In this document: piece after piece, positions 52,071 to 59,984 of the stretch
Position numbering within the stretch: position 1 is the first letter of the stretch
How the letters are laid out: each line of letters begins with the position of its first letter
Assembly (NCBI GenBank): GCA_012520505.1
Contig: JAAYOC010000030.1
Span: forward strand, 1 to 63,354
Direction of reading: 5' to 3'
DNA length: 63,354 bases
Source of the DNA: Oscillospiraceae bacterium
Lineage (GTDB): Bacteria; Bacillota; Clostridia; Oscillospirales; Acutalibacteraceae
Made by a program: the position numbers and the translations under genes
The notes under the pieces: model-generated
Databases searched by the model: none
The model's input: only the letters and a program-made list of their open reading frames with translations
Told to the model about the DNA's origin: nothing

Positions 52071-52108
52071 AATAAAACGATGTAAATTAAATAAAACAAT
52101 GTAAATTA
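52071..52108 (+). repeat. Two 19-base tandem repeats before the riboswitch promoter
   Basis: AATAAAACGATGTAAATTA and AATAAAACAATGTAAATTA lie head to tail, with a third, degraded start at 52109 that merges into the -35 element of the next promoter. Confidence 0.88.
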
Positions 52109-52116
52109 AATAAAAG

Positions 52117-52146
52117 TTGCATTGTATATGTTAGATATGATACAAT
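52117..52146 (+). promoter_or_regulatory. Promoter of the lysine-riboswitch transcript
   Basis: TTGCAT, 18 bases, then TACAAT. The predicted start is about 15 bases before the 5' strand of helix P1, as usual for riboswitch leaders. Confidence 0.6.
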
Positions 52147-52167
52147 CTTCCCATCAATTGAAAAGTC

Positions 52168-52329
52168 TTGATAGAGGTGCGACTATGATGAGTACCATAA
52201 CACAACTGGAACGCAGGTGTTATGTGGAAAGGTAGAGCCGCCGAAGCGCAGGGGATGTTCTAAACCTGTAGCTGGGTCGTTATAAAATATATAACGGACT
52301 GTCACTTTTAAGTGGAGAGCTGTCATCAC
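52168..52329 (+). promoter_or_regulatory. Lysine riboswitch (L box)
   Basis: The conserved L-box segments occur in order: TGATAGAGGTGCGAC at the P1/J1-2 start, AGTACC and the P2 hairpin arms, GGAAAGGTAGAGCCGCCGAAGC (P3-P4 junction, AGCCGCCGAAGC at 52235), GCTGGGTCG, and ACTGTCACTTTTAAGTGGAGAGCTGTCA closing P5 and P1. P1 pairs TGATAG with CTGTCA. L boxes bind lysine and switch off lysine synthesis or transport genes. Its 3' strand overlaps a possible antiterminator (ATCAC at 52325 with GTGAT at 52350), so lysine binding should favour the downstream terminator. Confidence 0.93.
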
Positions 52330-52344
52330 TATAATTTTATGTTA

Positions 52345-52372
52345 TGGTCGTGATATCTGTCACGACCTTTTC
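52345..52372 (+). terminator. Riboswitch-controlled terminator
   Basis: An 8-base-pair stem (GGTCGTGA with TCACGACC) and a T4 tract lie between the riboswitch and the NhaC-family gene. It is the expression platform. Confidence 0.88.
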
Positions 52373-52403
52373 ATTTGGGAAAAAATAACGGAGGATAATA
52401 AAA

Positions 52404-54095
52404 ATGGAAAACAAAAAGAAAATTTCTGTAACCGGTATTATTGCAATAGTTTTTGTAATTATTTACATTATTGTTTGTGCATTTACCGGTAGCATTATGG
52501 ATGCCAGTGGAACACTTTGGGCACTTCTCCCACCTGTAATTGCAATTGGACTTGCTCTTGTTACAAAAGAAGTGTATTCATCTCTCTTTATTGGTGTTGT
52601 AGTAGGTGGATTTCTTTCTTCTGGATTTAATCCAATAAGCGCGGCAAACAATATTACGGTAGAGGGAATTTCAGCAGCAGTAGCAGATAATGCCGGAATT
52701 TTTGCGTTTCTCGTAATTCTTGGTATGATTGTTGCGCTTTTAAATAAGTCCGGTGGTTCAGCGGCTTTTGGTCGTTGGGCACAAAAACGTATTAAGACTC
52801 GTGTTGGTGCAATTCTTGCTACCTTTGCTCTTGGTGTACTTATTTTTGTTGACGATTATTTCAACTGTCTTACAGTAGGTTCTGTTATGCGTCCTGTATG
52901 TGACACCCATAAGGTTTCAAGGGCTAAACTCGCATATATTATTGATTCAACAGCTGCTCCTATATGTATGATTGCTCCAATATCATCTTGGGCTGCTGCC
53001 GTTTCAGGTTATGCTGAAGACGGGCAGGGACTTCAACTCTTTATTTCTGCTATTCCATATAACTATTATTCACTTCTCACACTTTTGTTTATCGTTATGA
53101 TTACCATTATGGGCTTTGATTATGGCTCAATGGCTCTTCATGAGATGAATGCTAAAGAAAAAGGCGACATTTTCACAACAGGTGTATTTGAAGGTGAACA
53201 GGAAATGGTTACGAATGAAAAGGGTAAGGTAATTGATCTTGTTCTTCCAATCGTTATTCTCATCGTTGTGAGTATTTTTGCCTTAGTGTATGTTGGTCAA
53301 TGTATGGTTGGTGATGATTGGGTATTTACACCGGCTGAAAGAATGACAGATATGGGATTTGTTGAAGCCTTTTCAAATACAGATGCTACAATTGCTCTTC
53401 CTTGGGCTGCAATTATAACTCTTGCATTTACAGTAATTTATATGCTTGCTCGTAGATTAATGACATTCAAAGAAACAATGGAATGTATTCCACAGGGCTT
53501 TATGGCAATGGTTCCGGCAATTCTTATCTTGACCCTTGCTACATCGCTCAAAAACATGACAGGTCTTCTTGGCGCTGCTGATTTCGTAGGTGGTTTAGTT
53601 GAGGGATCCGCCGCAAGTTTTCAGGCAATCCTTCCGGCAATTCTTTTCGTTATTGCTTGTTTATTGTCATTTTCTACCGGTACATCTTGGGGAACATTTG
53701 GTATCCTTATTCCAATTGTGTCAGCAATTTTCCCGGTAGGCACAGTAATTGGTACAATTTCAATTTCTGCTTGTCTTGCAGGTGCTGTTTATGGCGACCA
53801 TTGTTCACCAATTTCGGATACAACAATTATGTCTTCTGCCGGAGCACAGTGTAATCATTTAAATCACGTGGGAACGCAATTCCCATATGCTACTACAGTT
53901 GCTGCTGTATCATTTGTATCTTTTATCATTGCAGGTTTTGTGCAAAATGTTTTAATCAGCCTTGTAATTGCGGTTGCTTTAATGGTTATAACTATTTTTG
54001 TTATCAAGGCAATTGTAACAAAAAAGGATTCTATAGCTCCAAAAGCTCCAAAAGCTCCAAAAGCTTCAAAAACTTCAAAAACTAAGAAAGCATAA
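52404..54095 (+). CDS. NhaC-family transporter, probable lysine transporter
   Basis: The 563-residue membrane protein has about 12 spans and the NhaC-family blocks GALWALLPPVIAIGLAL-like, FVDDYFNCLTVGSVMRPVCD, SSTAAPICMIAPISSWA-like and GDHCSPISDTTIMSSAGAQC. The family is named Na+/H+ antiporter, but members controlled by lysine riboswitches are predicted to be lysine transporters. The riboswitch upstream makes lysine uptake the best guess here. The cytosolic C terminus is a run of Ala-Pro-Lys and Ser/Thr-Lys units encoded by 9-base tandem repeats. GGAGG precedes the ATG. Confidence 0.9.
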   Translation: MENKKKISVTGIIAIVFVIIYIIVCAFTGSIMDASGTLWALLPPVIAIGLALVTKEVYSSLFIGVVVGGFLSSGFNPISAANNITVEGISAAVADNAGIFAFLVILGMIVALLNKSGGSAAFGRWAQKRIKTRVGAILATFALGVLIFVDDYFNCLTVGSVMRPVCDTHKVSRAKLAYIIDSTAAPICMIAPISSWAAAVSGYAEDGQGLQLFISAIPYNYYSLLTLLFIVMITIMGFDYGSMALHEMNAKEKGDIFTTGVFEGEQEMVTNEKGKVIDLVLPIVILIVVSIFALVYVGQCMVGDDWVFTPAERMTDMGFVEAFSNTDATIALPWAAIITLAFTVIYMLARRLMTFKETMECIPQGFMAMVPAILILTLATSLKNMTGLLGAADFVGGLVEGSAASFQAILPAILFVIACLLSFSTGTSWGTFGILIPIVSAIFPVGTVIGTISISACLAGAVYGDHCSPISDTTIMSSAGAQCNHLNHVGTQFPYATTVAAVSFVSFIIAGFVQNVLISLVIAVALMVITIFVIKAIVTKKDSIAPKAPKAPKASKTSKTKKA

Positions 54096-54110
54096 AGACT
54101 TTTAAAATTA

Positions 54111-54147
54111 AAGCTCCAAAACATTTCGTTTTGGAGCTTATTTTTTT
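54111..54147 (+). terminator. Terminator after the NhaC-family gene
   Basis: A perfect 12-base-pair stem (AAGCTCCAAAAC with GTTTTGGAGCTT) ends in a long T-run. Its 5' arm copies the GCTCCAAAA unit repeated in the gene's last codons. Confidence 0.95.
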
Positions 54148-54269
54148 GTCGTCTTATTTTTTACTTTCTTGTTTTTTACATTTCTTTTTTTTGTTTATTC
54201 TTTATTTTTTATGTTTGTTTTTTGCTTATTCTTTATTTTTATTCATACTGTTGGGTGAGCTATTTTCAC
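54148..54269. repeat. T-rich degenerate repeat spacer between convergent genes
   Basis: TTTTTTACTTTCTTG, GTTTATTCTTTATTTTT and TTTTGCTTATTCTTTATTTTT units repeat without spacers. No gene is visible. Confidence 0.6.
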
Positions 54270-56390
54270 TTATTTTGTACCTCTAAAATAAAGTCCGCGT
54301 GTAAATTCTCCGGTTGGAGGCAGTTCATTTTCATAAGCATTGAGAATTTGCTTTACTTTTTCTTTTGATTCTTTTGTAAAATAAAGAAGTTGAAAATCGG
54401 TATTATCAAATTTTTGCAGGTGATCAGCAAGGTAAATAGGGCGAGAATTTAGCACCTCAGCTACACCGTTATTACAGACGACCGGAAAACGGATTTTCTT
54501 TCTATCTGTGAGGTAGGCGTCTTGTTTGCATGTTTTACAGGATTTGCCGTTTTTTACAGGACAGTTTCGTGTAAGCATAAGAGGAGTGCGACCATATACT
54601 AACACGCCTCGTGGTATATTCGCTCTAAGGGCATTAATTTGTTTAGCTTCCAGTTCAGTTGAAACAATAACTGAAGAAAGAGATAAAGAAGTGCACTCAT
54701 ATAAAGAAAAAGAATTTGTGATATTAAGTGTTGGTCCACCGACAATTTTAAGGTCATGCTTTCTTGCTAAAGCAATGCCGTCAAGTGTTCCCACAAAAGC
54801 AAAAGCAGCTCCATTTTTAATGGCATCTTTTAACAGTTTATCATTTTTACCTTGAAAACCGTAGAGACCTCTTGGAATTTCAATACCAAATGGTATCTCT
54901 AGTTTTCTAAGATATGAAAACTTATCTTCAGGTGTTTTAAGAGGAACTATGATAGATTTAATTTTATGACGAATGCTTTTTTCAACTATTTCATCAAAAT
55001 CATCCGGAATTTGATTAACTGTAAGAAAACGAAGCATAAAATTTTGATTGTTAACTGGTTCAGGTTTAAGCTTCCAAGCAGCAGCATGAGGAATAATATT
55101 TTCCGGATAGTGTTCTTTAATCCCGGAAAATTCTTTTGCGAAACCTTCGGTAAGCTTCATTTCAAGAGCCTCAATAACACCGCGTCTAATATTGTTAATT
55201 TCGGACATTGGGATATTTATGCCTTTATCAATATCTATATCAGTCATCATTACTTTGAAAGGTGTGCCACCTGTTTTATGAAGTTGTTTTCTAATATCTG
55301 CAACTTCTGTGGTATGAGTTTTTGCTTTTTGAACTTTGTAATCGGATGTAACAAAGACACGTATTTTTCCATTGGAAGCGGAAGCCAAAAGAGGTTTTCC
55401 AATGTTTCCGGTGAGACTGATTGTAATAGGAATTTCTTGTTTTTCTTTGTTGTATAGGCGAGATAAATTACGGAGAACAGGAGTTCCGACAATAACATCA
55501 TCTTTGCTTCGAATTCCAAACATTGATTTGCCGAGTTTACCGGTTAAATAGCCGTCAGTGAAGCCAGAACGTGAAAATACTGCTTTAAGTTCTTTCTTTA
55601 GCGATTCATCCTCTTTACCAATTAAAGCATTTTTACAAGCCGTTACGGCGGCTGCAACATATTCCGGACGTTTCATCCTGCCTTCAATTTTAAAAGACGT
55701 TATTCCAAGGTCAGAGAGTTTTTTAATATGGTCAATTAACGAAAGATCTTTTAAAGATAAATCGTGTCCGGTTCCACCGGAAACAAAAAATGGTAGGCGA
55801 CAAGGTTGGGCACAAAGTCCGCGATTTCCGCTTCTTCCACCGAGCATGCCGGATAGATAACATTGACCGGAGACAGACATACAAAGAGCACCGTGAACGA
55901 ACATTTCAAGTTCAATCTCAGTGTTCTCCTTAATTTCTTTAATTTCTTCAAATGAAAGCTCCCTTGGAAGTATAGCACGGGAGAAACCGAGTTTCTCAAG
56001 TTCTTTAAATCCTGCTACAGTTGAAACTGCCATCTGGGTAGAAGCATGCATTGGCATATTCGGTGCAACTTCTCTTACGAGTTTTGCAATACCAAGGTCT
56101 TGAATGATAAATGCGTCTGCACCGAAGGCACAGCCGCATTTAATTAATTCTAGTACAGATGGAATTTCTGAGTCAAAAATTAAGGTATTTAAAGTAATAT
56201 AAACCTTAACACCTCTGACGTGGCAATATAAAATGGCATCTCTAAGTTCTTTTACTCCAAAGTTTTCAGCATTTCGTCTTGCGTTGAAATCATTTACACC
56301 AAGATATACTGCATCAGCGCCTACTCTTACTGCAGCAATAAGGGATTCCATACTACCTGCAGGAGCTAATATTTCAGTCTTACTCTGCAT
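54270..56390 (-). CDS. U32 family peptidase
   Basis: The 706-residue protein is a long U32 (collagenase-like) peptidase. It has the TIM-barrel-like N-terminal part EILAPAGSMESLIAAVRVGADAVYLG, the signature ELEMFVHGALCMSVSGQCYLS with conserved cysteines (RGLCAQPCRLPF), a middle DUF3656-type region, and a second half-barrel ending with a Cys motif (TRNCPVKNGKSCKTC) that may bind metal or Fe-S. U32 proteins include tRNA/ubiquinone hydroxylases as well as proteases, so protease activity is not certain. AAGGA precedes the ATG, 16 bases after zapA. Confidence 0.92.
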   Translation of the reverse strand: MQSKTEILAPAGSMESLIAAVRVGADAVYLGVNDFNARRNAENFGVKELRDAILYCHVRGVKVYITLNTLIFDSEIPSVLELIKCGCAFGADAFIIQDLGIAKLVREVAPNMPMHASTQMAVSTVAGFKELEKLGFSRAILPRELSFEEIKEIKENTEIELEMFVHGALCMSVSGQCYLSGMLGGRSGNRGLCAQPCRLPFFVSGGTGHDLSLKDLSLIDHIKKLSDLGITSFKIEGRMKRPEYVAAAVTACKNALIGKEDESLKKELKAVFSRSGFTDGYLTGKLGKSMFGIRSKDDVIVGTPVLRNLSRLYNKEKQEIPITISLTGNIGKPLLASASNGKIRVFVTSDYKVQKAKTHTTEVADIRKQLHKTGGTPFKVMMTDIDIDKGINIPMSEINNIRRGVIEALEMKLTEGFAKEFSGIKEHYPENIIPHAAAWKLKPEPVNNQNFMLRFLTVNQIPDDFDEIVEKSIRHKIKSIIVPLKTPEDKFSYLRKLEIPFGIEIPRGLYGFQGKNDKLLKDAIKNGAAFAFVGTLDGIALARKHDLKIVGGPTLNITNSFSLYECTSLSLSSVIVSTELEAKQINALRANIPRGVLVYGRTPLMLTRNCPVKNGKSCKTCKQDAYLTDRKKIRFPVVCNNGVAEVLNSRPIYLADHLQKFDNTDFQLLYFTKESKEKVKQILNAYENELPPTGEFTRGLYFRGTK

Positions 56391-56406
56391 TATATTTCCT
56401 TTTTAA

Positions 56407-56763
56407 TTAGAATGAAGTCATTTTTGAGCCACTGCGTGCCATTTCAAGTTCCTTGTTAAGACGTTCTACATCGCGTCTTGAAACTTCTGCTTCCATTTTA
56501 TAGCGAGCAGAATCTTCAAGATATTCTTTTATTTGGCTACGGAGGTTGTCAGCTGTGTCAGAAGCTTTTTTTGCAACATCAGCATAGTCAAGTGATGCTA
56601 AAATAGCAGCTTGAGTCATTGAGAGACGAGGATTTTCATTAAGAATTTTTGTAAGCGTCTCATCAAGTGCATTGCCGAGGTCTGATACATACTTTGGATC
56701 ATTATCTGTCACAATGTAGTATTCGTTTCCACAGATGGTAAGTTTTACTTTATTCTTTTCCAT
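56407..56763 (-). CDS. zapA: Cell division protein ZapA
   Basis: ZapA binds FtsZ filaments and supports Z-ring assembly. The 118-residue protein has the ZapA N-terminal domain (KVKLTICGNEYYIVTDNDPKYVSDLGNALDE...) followed by a helical coiled coil (about 60-110) used for tetramer formation. GAGGT precedes the ATG. It leads a two-gene unit with the U32 peptidase gene, a frequent arrangement in Firmicutes. The length is typical. Confidence 0.92.
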   Translation of the reverse strand: MEKNKVKLTICGNEYYIVTDNDPKYVSDLGNALDETLTKILNENPRLSMTQAAILASLDYADVAKKASDTADNLRSQIKEYLEDSARYKMEAEVSRRDVERLNKELEMARSGSKMTSF

Positions 56764-56801
56764 AGTTATACCTCACCTAATAATTATTAAACACACTGCA
56801 A

Positions 56802-56810
56802 ATTATACCA
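56802..56810 (-). promoter_or_regulatory. Extended -10 promoter of zapA
   Basis: The minus strand reads TGGTATAAT, an extended -10 element, about 40 bases before the zapA ATG. The -35 region (TTTATT) is weak, as allowed for extended -10 promoters. Confidence 0.6.
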
Positions 56811-56833
56811 TAATAATAGTATTAAATAAAGAC

Positions 56834-56930
56834 TTAATTTGACTTTGCAGGTTTATTCAATTGGTTTTTGAAGTTTGATAATTTGACTTTGAAATTTGTT
56901 CAATTTATAATTGTTACATTGAAATTTGGA
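56834..56930 (+). repeat. Degenerate duplication of about 45 bases upstream of the nucleosidase gene
   Basis: AATTTGACTTTG begins two successive units (near 56836 and 56880), each followed by a TTTATTCAATT/TTTGTTCAATTTATAA-type segment and a TTGAARTTTG end. Confidence 0.7.
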
Positions 56931-56939
56931 GGCAAAAAT

Positions 56940-57623
56940 ATGTTCAAAAAAATCGGTATTATTCTTGCAGATGATATGGAATTTAAAGCATTTTATAATT
57001 ATGCTAAAAATTATGATGTTGAGGAAATAGAAAGAAAAGGACAGAAGTTTCTCAAAATTGATGATGGAAAACATGAAATATATGCTGTTGAATCCGGTGT
57101 AGGCAAGGTAAATGCAGCAATCAGTGCTATTGAATTAATTTTAAATTTTGATGTAGAAGCAATATTAAATGCAGGTTATTCAGGCGCGGTTTCAGGTCTT
57201 TCTAAGGGCGATGTAGTTGCCGGTACAAGATATGTAGAATGTGATTTTGATTTTACAGCTCTTGATTATAATCTTGGTGAAAAACCTGACGGTAAGCTTT
57301 TTACTTACCCAAACAAGGAGCTTTTAGATGTGGCTTTAACTTTAGAAGGAATGAAAAGTGGCAACTTAGGCTGTGGCGATGTATTTCTTGCTGATACGGA
57401 AAGAAAAAACTTTTTTAAAAAGACCTTTGAAATAAATGCTTTTGATATGGAATCCGGAGCATTAGGTGTGGCATGTGAAAAATACGGTGTTCCGTTTCTT
57501 TCAATTAGAAAAATTTCTGATAATGCAGATGACACCGCAAAGGAAGAATATAGAGAAGAAAATAATCTTTGCAAAGAAGATCTTGCAAAAATTCTTTTAG
57601 AGATAGTGGCTAAATTGCAGTAA
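56940..57623 (+). CDS. 5'-Methylthioadenosine/S-adenosylhomocysteine nucleosidase
   Basis: The 227-residue enzyme cleaves adenine from MTA and SAH, recycling by-products of SAM use. It has the catalytic Glu region GIILADDMEFKAF, SGVGKVNAA, the GYSGAV loop, GDVFLAD, the substrate-binding FDMESGALG and the general-acid Asp in KISDNADDTA, as in Pfs/MTAN. The ATG at 56940 is chosen because GGAGG lies 7 bases before it; an upstream in-frame ATG sits in repeat sequence. The SAH branch yields S-ribosylhomocysteine and feeds homocysteine recycling, linking it to metY/metA, though it is a separate unit. Confidence 0.92.
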   Translation: MFKKIGIILADDMEFKAFYNYAKNYDVEEIERKGQKFLKIDDGKHEIYAVESGVGKVNAAISAIELILNFDVEAILNAGYSGAVSGLSKGDVVAGTRYVECDFDFTALDYNLGEKPDGKLFTYPNKELLDVALTLEGMKSGNLGCGDVFLADTERKNFFKKTFEINAFDMESGALGVACEKYGVPFLSIRKISDNADDTAKEEYREENNLCKEDLAKILLEIVAKLQ

Positions 57624-57711
57624 ATTGAAGAATTATAGCTACAACAAAAAACAGTTTATAATTTGGTACAAACGAAAAAACGATCGAAAAAGATCTTACA
57701 AAAAAATAAGC

Positions 57712-57748
57712 AACTCCCCGTACAGATTGTACGGGGAGTTATTTCTTT
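57712..57748. terminator. Bidirectional terminator between convergent genes
   Basis: A perfect 12-base-pair stem (AACTCCCCGTAC with GTACGGGGAGTT) with a 5-base loop has T-rich sequence after it on both strands (ATTTCTTTCT on plus; GCTTATTTTTTT on minus). Confidence 0.95.
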
Positions 57749-57764
57749 CTATTTTTTCTTGCTG

Positions 57765-59681
57765 TCAATATCTATCTTCCCTATGTTGCTTTTTATAAAT
57801 CCAAATATTTTCTAAGATTACGAAACTTTCAGGAGGTAAAAGTACAAGATTATCAATAATTTTTGCATCTCCAAGGAGTTTAGTAGGTTTTTGAACATAT
57901 TCCGGAAGGCAGTAGTTTATTGTGTCTAAGCTACGGTTTGCAATGAGAATGATTGAATGACGGGAATTGCCGTCTTTTTCACGTGCATAGGCAATACAAC
58001 CATCAGCACCGGAAATTGGAACAAATGGAGCATCTTTAAATATCAGACGGTTATTTTGTCTTATTTTGCCGAGATTTTCAAAGAATCCAAGCAAATCCAT
58101 ATCAAGGTCTCCCCATGGGAAAGCTTTTCTATTGAAAGGATCTTTTCCACCTTCCATTCCTATTTCATCTCCGTAGTAGATAGAAGGAAAACCGGGGAGA
58201 GTATATTGAATGGCTGCTGCTATTTTAAGGCGTTTTTTTGCATGTTCCCGAGCAGTTTCACTGAGGGTTAGAGTTGATTGCCATTCGCGATTCTTTGCAG
58301 CTCCTTCGCAGTCTTCGCCGGATAGACGAGTGAGAATGCGAACTGTATCGTGTGTTCCAAGTGGATTCATAAGGGTATCAACAATTTCTTTTGGATAATT
58401 CTCAGTAATTGTGAGAATTTTATCCATAAAAAATTCTGCGTCATCATTGACAATGAAGTCAATAATTGCATTTTTAAATGGATAGTTTGTAACACTATCA
58501 AGTTCATCACCGAGTAAATATTGGCGACGAATTCCGTAAGCAGTTTTGTTTGATGCATCTTCCCATACCTCGCCGATAAGAAGAGCATCAGGTTTAACTT
58601 GTTTAATACGAGCTCGAATAAGTTTAATAAATTCATCTGGAAGTTCGTCAGCGACGTCAAGTCTCCATCCATCTGCTCCGAGGCGTAGCCATTTTGCAAG
58701 GATTCCATCTTCTCCGCAAATAAATTCTATGTAGGATTCTTCCATTTCATTCACTTCCGGAAGGTCTTCAATACCCCACCAAGAAATAAATTTATCTGGC
58801 CATCTTTCAAATTTATACCAAGGGTAATATTCTGAATCGGCGCTATTATAAGCCCCAACGGAATCGTATCTATTCTTTTTATTGAAATATATACTGTCGT
58901 CTCCGGTATGTGAGAACACACCGTCAAGGATAATTTTTATGCCCATTTTATGAGCTGCCATACAAAGTTCGATAAAATCATTTTCAGTACCAAGGAATGA
59001 ATCGATTTTTGTATAGTCAGCGGTATTATATCTGTGATTTGAATGTGCTTCAAAAATAGGGTTGAGATATATGATGTCGACACCTAGTTCTTTGACATAT
59101 GGAAGTTTCTCCTCAATTCCTTTAAGGTCTCCTCCTTGGTAGTCGTTGTTCCAGACTTCAAATTCCAAGTCTTCTTCAAAGGCAGGCATTTCACCCCAAG
59201 GACGCATTTTTCTATCAAAAAGCATCAGTTTTTTAGAACCGGAATTATAGAATCTGTCTGGGAAGATTTGATACATAATTCCGCCCTTCCAATCGTCAGG
59301 GATTGTTTGTGCATCATCATATACGGTTAGTTGCCATTTGTTTTCAGGGATGTTGATATAACCGGTTGAGTAATTTCCTTTATAAACCTGCCAAGTTATA
59401 GAGGAAGCCTGATATTCAAAGCAATACCAATACAGTCCCGGTTCTTTTGCAAGATATTTTACTTCCCAGAACTGACATTCATCTTTATATTCATTTGTAG
59501 GTGTGAGGTCATATTTATTTACTATGAGAGAATCGTTATCATTGCAAATCAAAAGACGGGCGCTCGTAATTGCCACGCCGAGTTCTTTGTTCGGCAAAAG
59601 AAGACGAAATGTTATTTCATCTCCGGCTTTTACGGCACCATATATGCTTTTGTATTCAATATTTCTTGAATTAAAAATCAT
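57765..59681 (-). CDS. Glycoside hydrolase family 13 alpha-glucan hydrolase (neopullulanase/maltodextrinase type)
   Basis: The 638-residue enzyme has an N-terminal beta domain (about 1-120, CBM34-like), the catalytic barrel and a C-terminal beta domain. Catalytic residues are nucleophile Asp342 (GWRLDVADEL), acid/base Glu371 (LLIGEVWED) and Asp445 (LGTHDTVR). GIMYQIFPDRFYNSG and DGVFSHTGDDS are GH13_20-like blocks. No signal peptide is present, so it acts on imported or stored maltodextrins in the cytosol. It lies next to glycogen phosphorylase on the same strand, giving a small alpha-glucan breakdown cluster. Confidence 0.92.
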   Translation of the reverse strand: MIFNSRNIEYKSIYGAVKAGDEITFRLLLPNKELGVAITSARLLICNDNDSLIVNKYDLTPTNEYKDECQFWEVKYLAKEPGLYWYCFEYQASSITWQVYKGNYSTGYINIPENKWQLTVYDDAQTIPDDWKGGIMYQIFPDRFYNSGSKKLMLFDRKMRPWGEMPAFEEDLEFEVWNNDYQGGDLKGIEEKLPYVKELGVDIIYLNPIFEAHSNHRYNTADYTKIDSFLGTENDFIELCMAAHKMGIKIILDGVFSHTGDDSIYFNKKNRYDSVGAYNSADSEYYPWYKFERWPDKFISWWGIEDLPEVNEMEESYIEFICGEDGILAKWLRLGADGWRLDVADELPDEFIKLIRARIKQVKPDALLIGEVWEDASNKTAYGIRRQYLLGDELDSVTNYPFKNAIIDFIVNDDAEFFMDKILTITENYPKEIVDTLMNPLGTHDTVRILTRLSGEDCEGAAKNREWQSTLTLSETAREHAKKRLKIAAAIQYTLPGFPSIYYGDEIGMEGGKDPFNRKAFPWGDLDMDLLGFFENLGKIRQNNRLIFKDAPFVPISGADGCIAYAREKDGNSRHSIILIANRSLDTINYCLPEYVQKPTKLLGDAKIIDNLVLLPPESFVILENIWIYKKQHREDRY

Positions 59682-59984
59682 ATATGCCCTTCCTTCGTTT
59701 TATTTATTGTTTTATTGTTTGCCCCGTTTTTAATGTTTATTTGCTCACTTTTAAAAATTTTTTTAATCTTTTGTTATTTATTGCTCACTTGCCCTCTTTT
59801 TAATGTTTTTGTCTGTTTTAAAATTGCCTTTAATGTTTTTAAAATTGCCTTTAATAGTTTATTGTTTACTGTTTACTTGCCTTCTTTTTAATATTTTTGT
59901 CTGTTTTTTAAATTGTCTTTAATCGTTTATTGTTTACTACGTACTTGCCTTTTTGATATATATGATTACTTACCGTTTTGCTTA
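59682..59984 (-). repeat. 303-base A/T spacer built of degenerate tandem repeats
   Basis: On the plus strand the spacer has two large units, starting TTGCCCTCTTTTTAATG (about 59789) and TTGCCTTCTTTTTAATA (about 59877). Each is followed by TTTTTGTCTG, one or more ATTGYCTTTAAT pieces and GTTTATTGTTTAC. Inside the first unit, AAAATTGCCTTTAATG is itself duplicated. It is the 5' leader of the GH13 gene on the minus strand and is A-rich there. No gene or RNA motif is seen. Confidence 0.85.
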
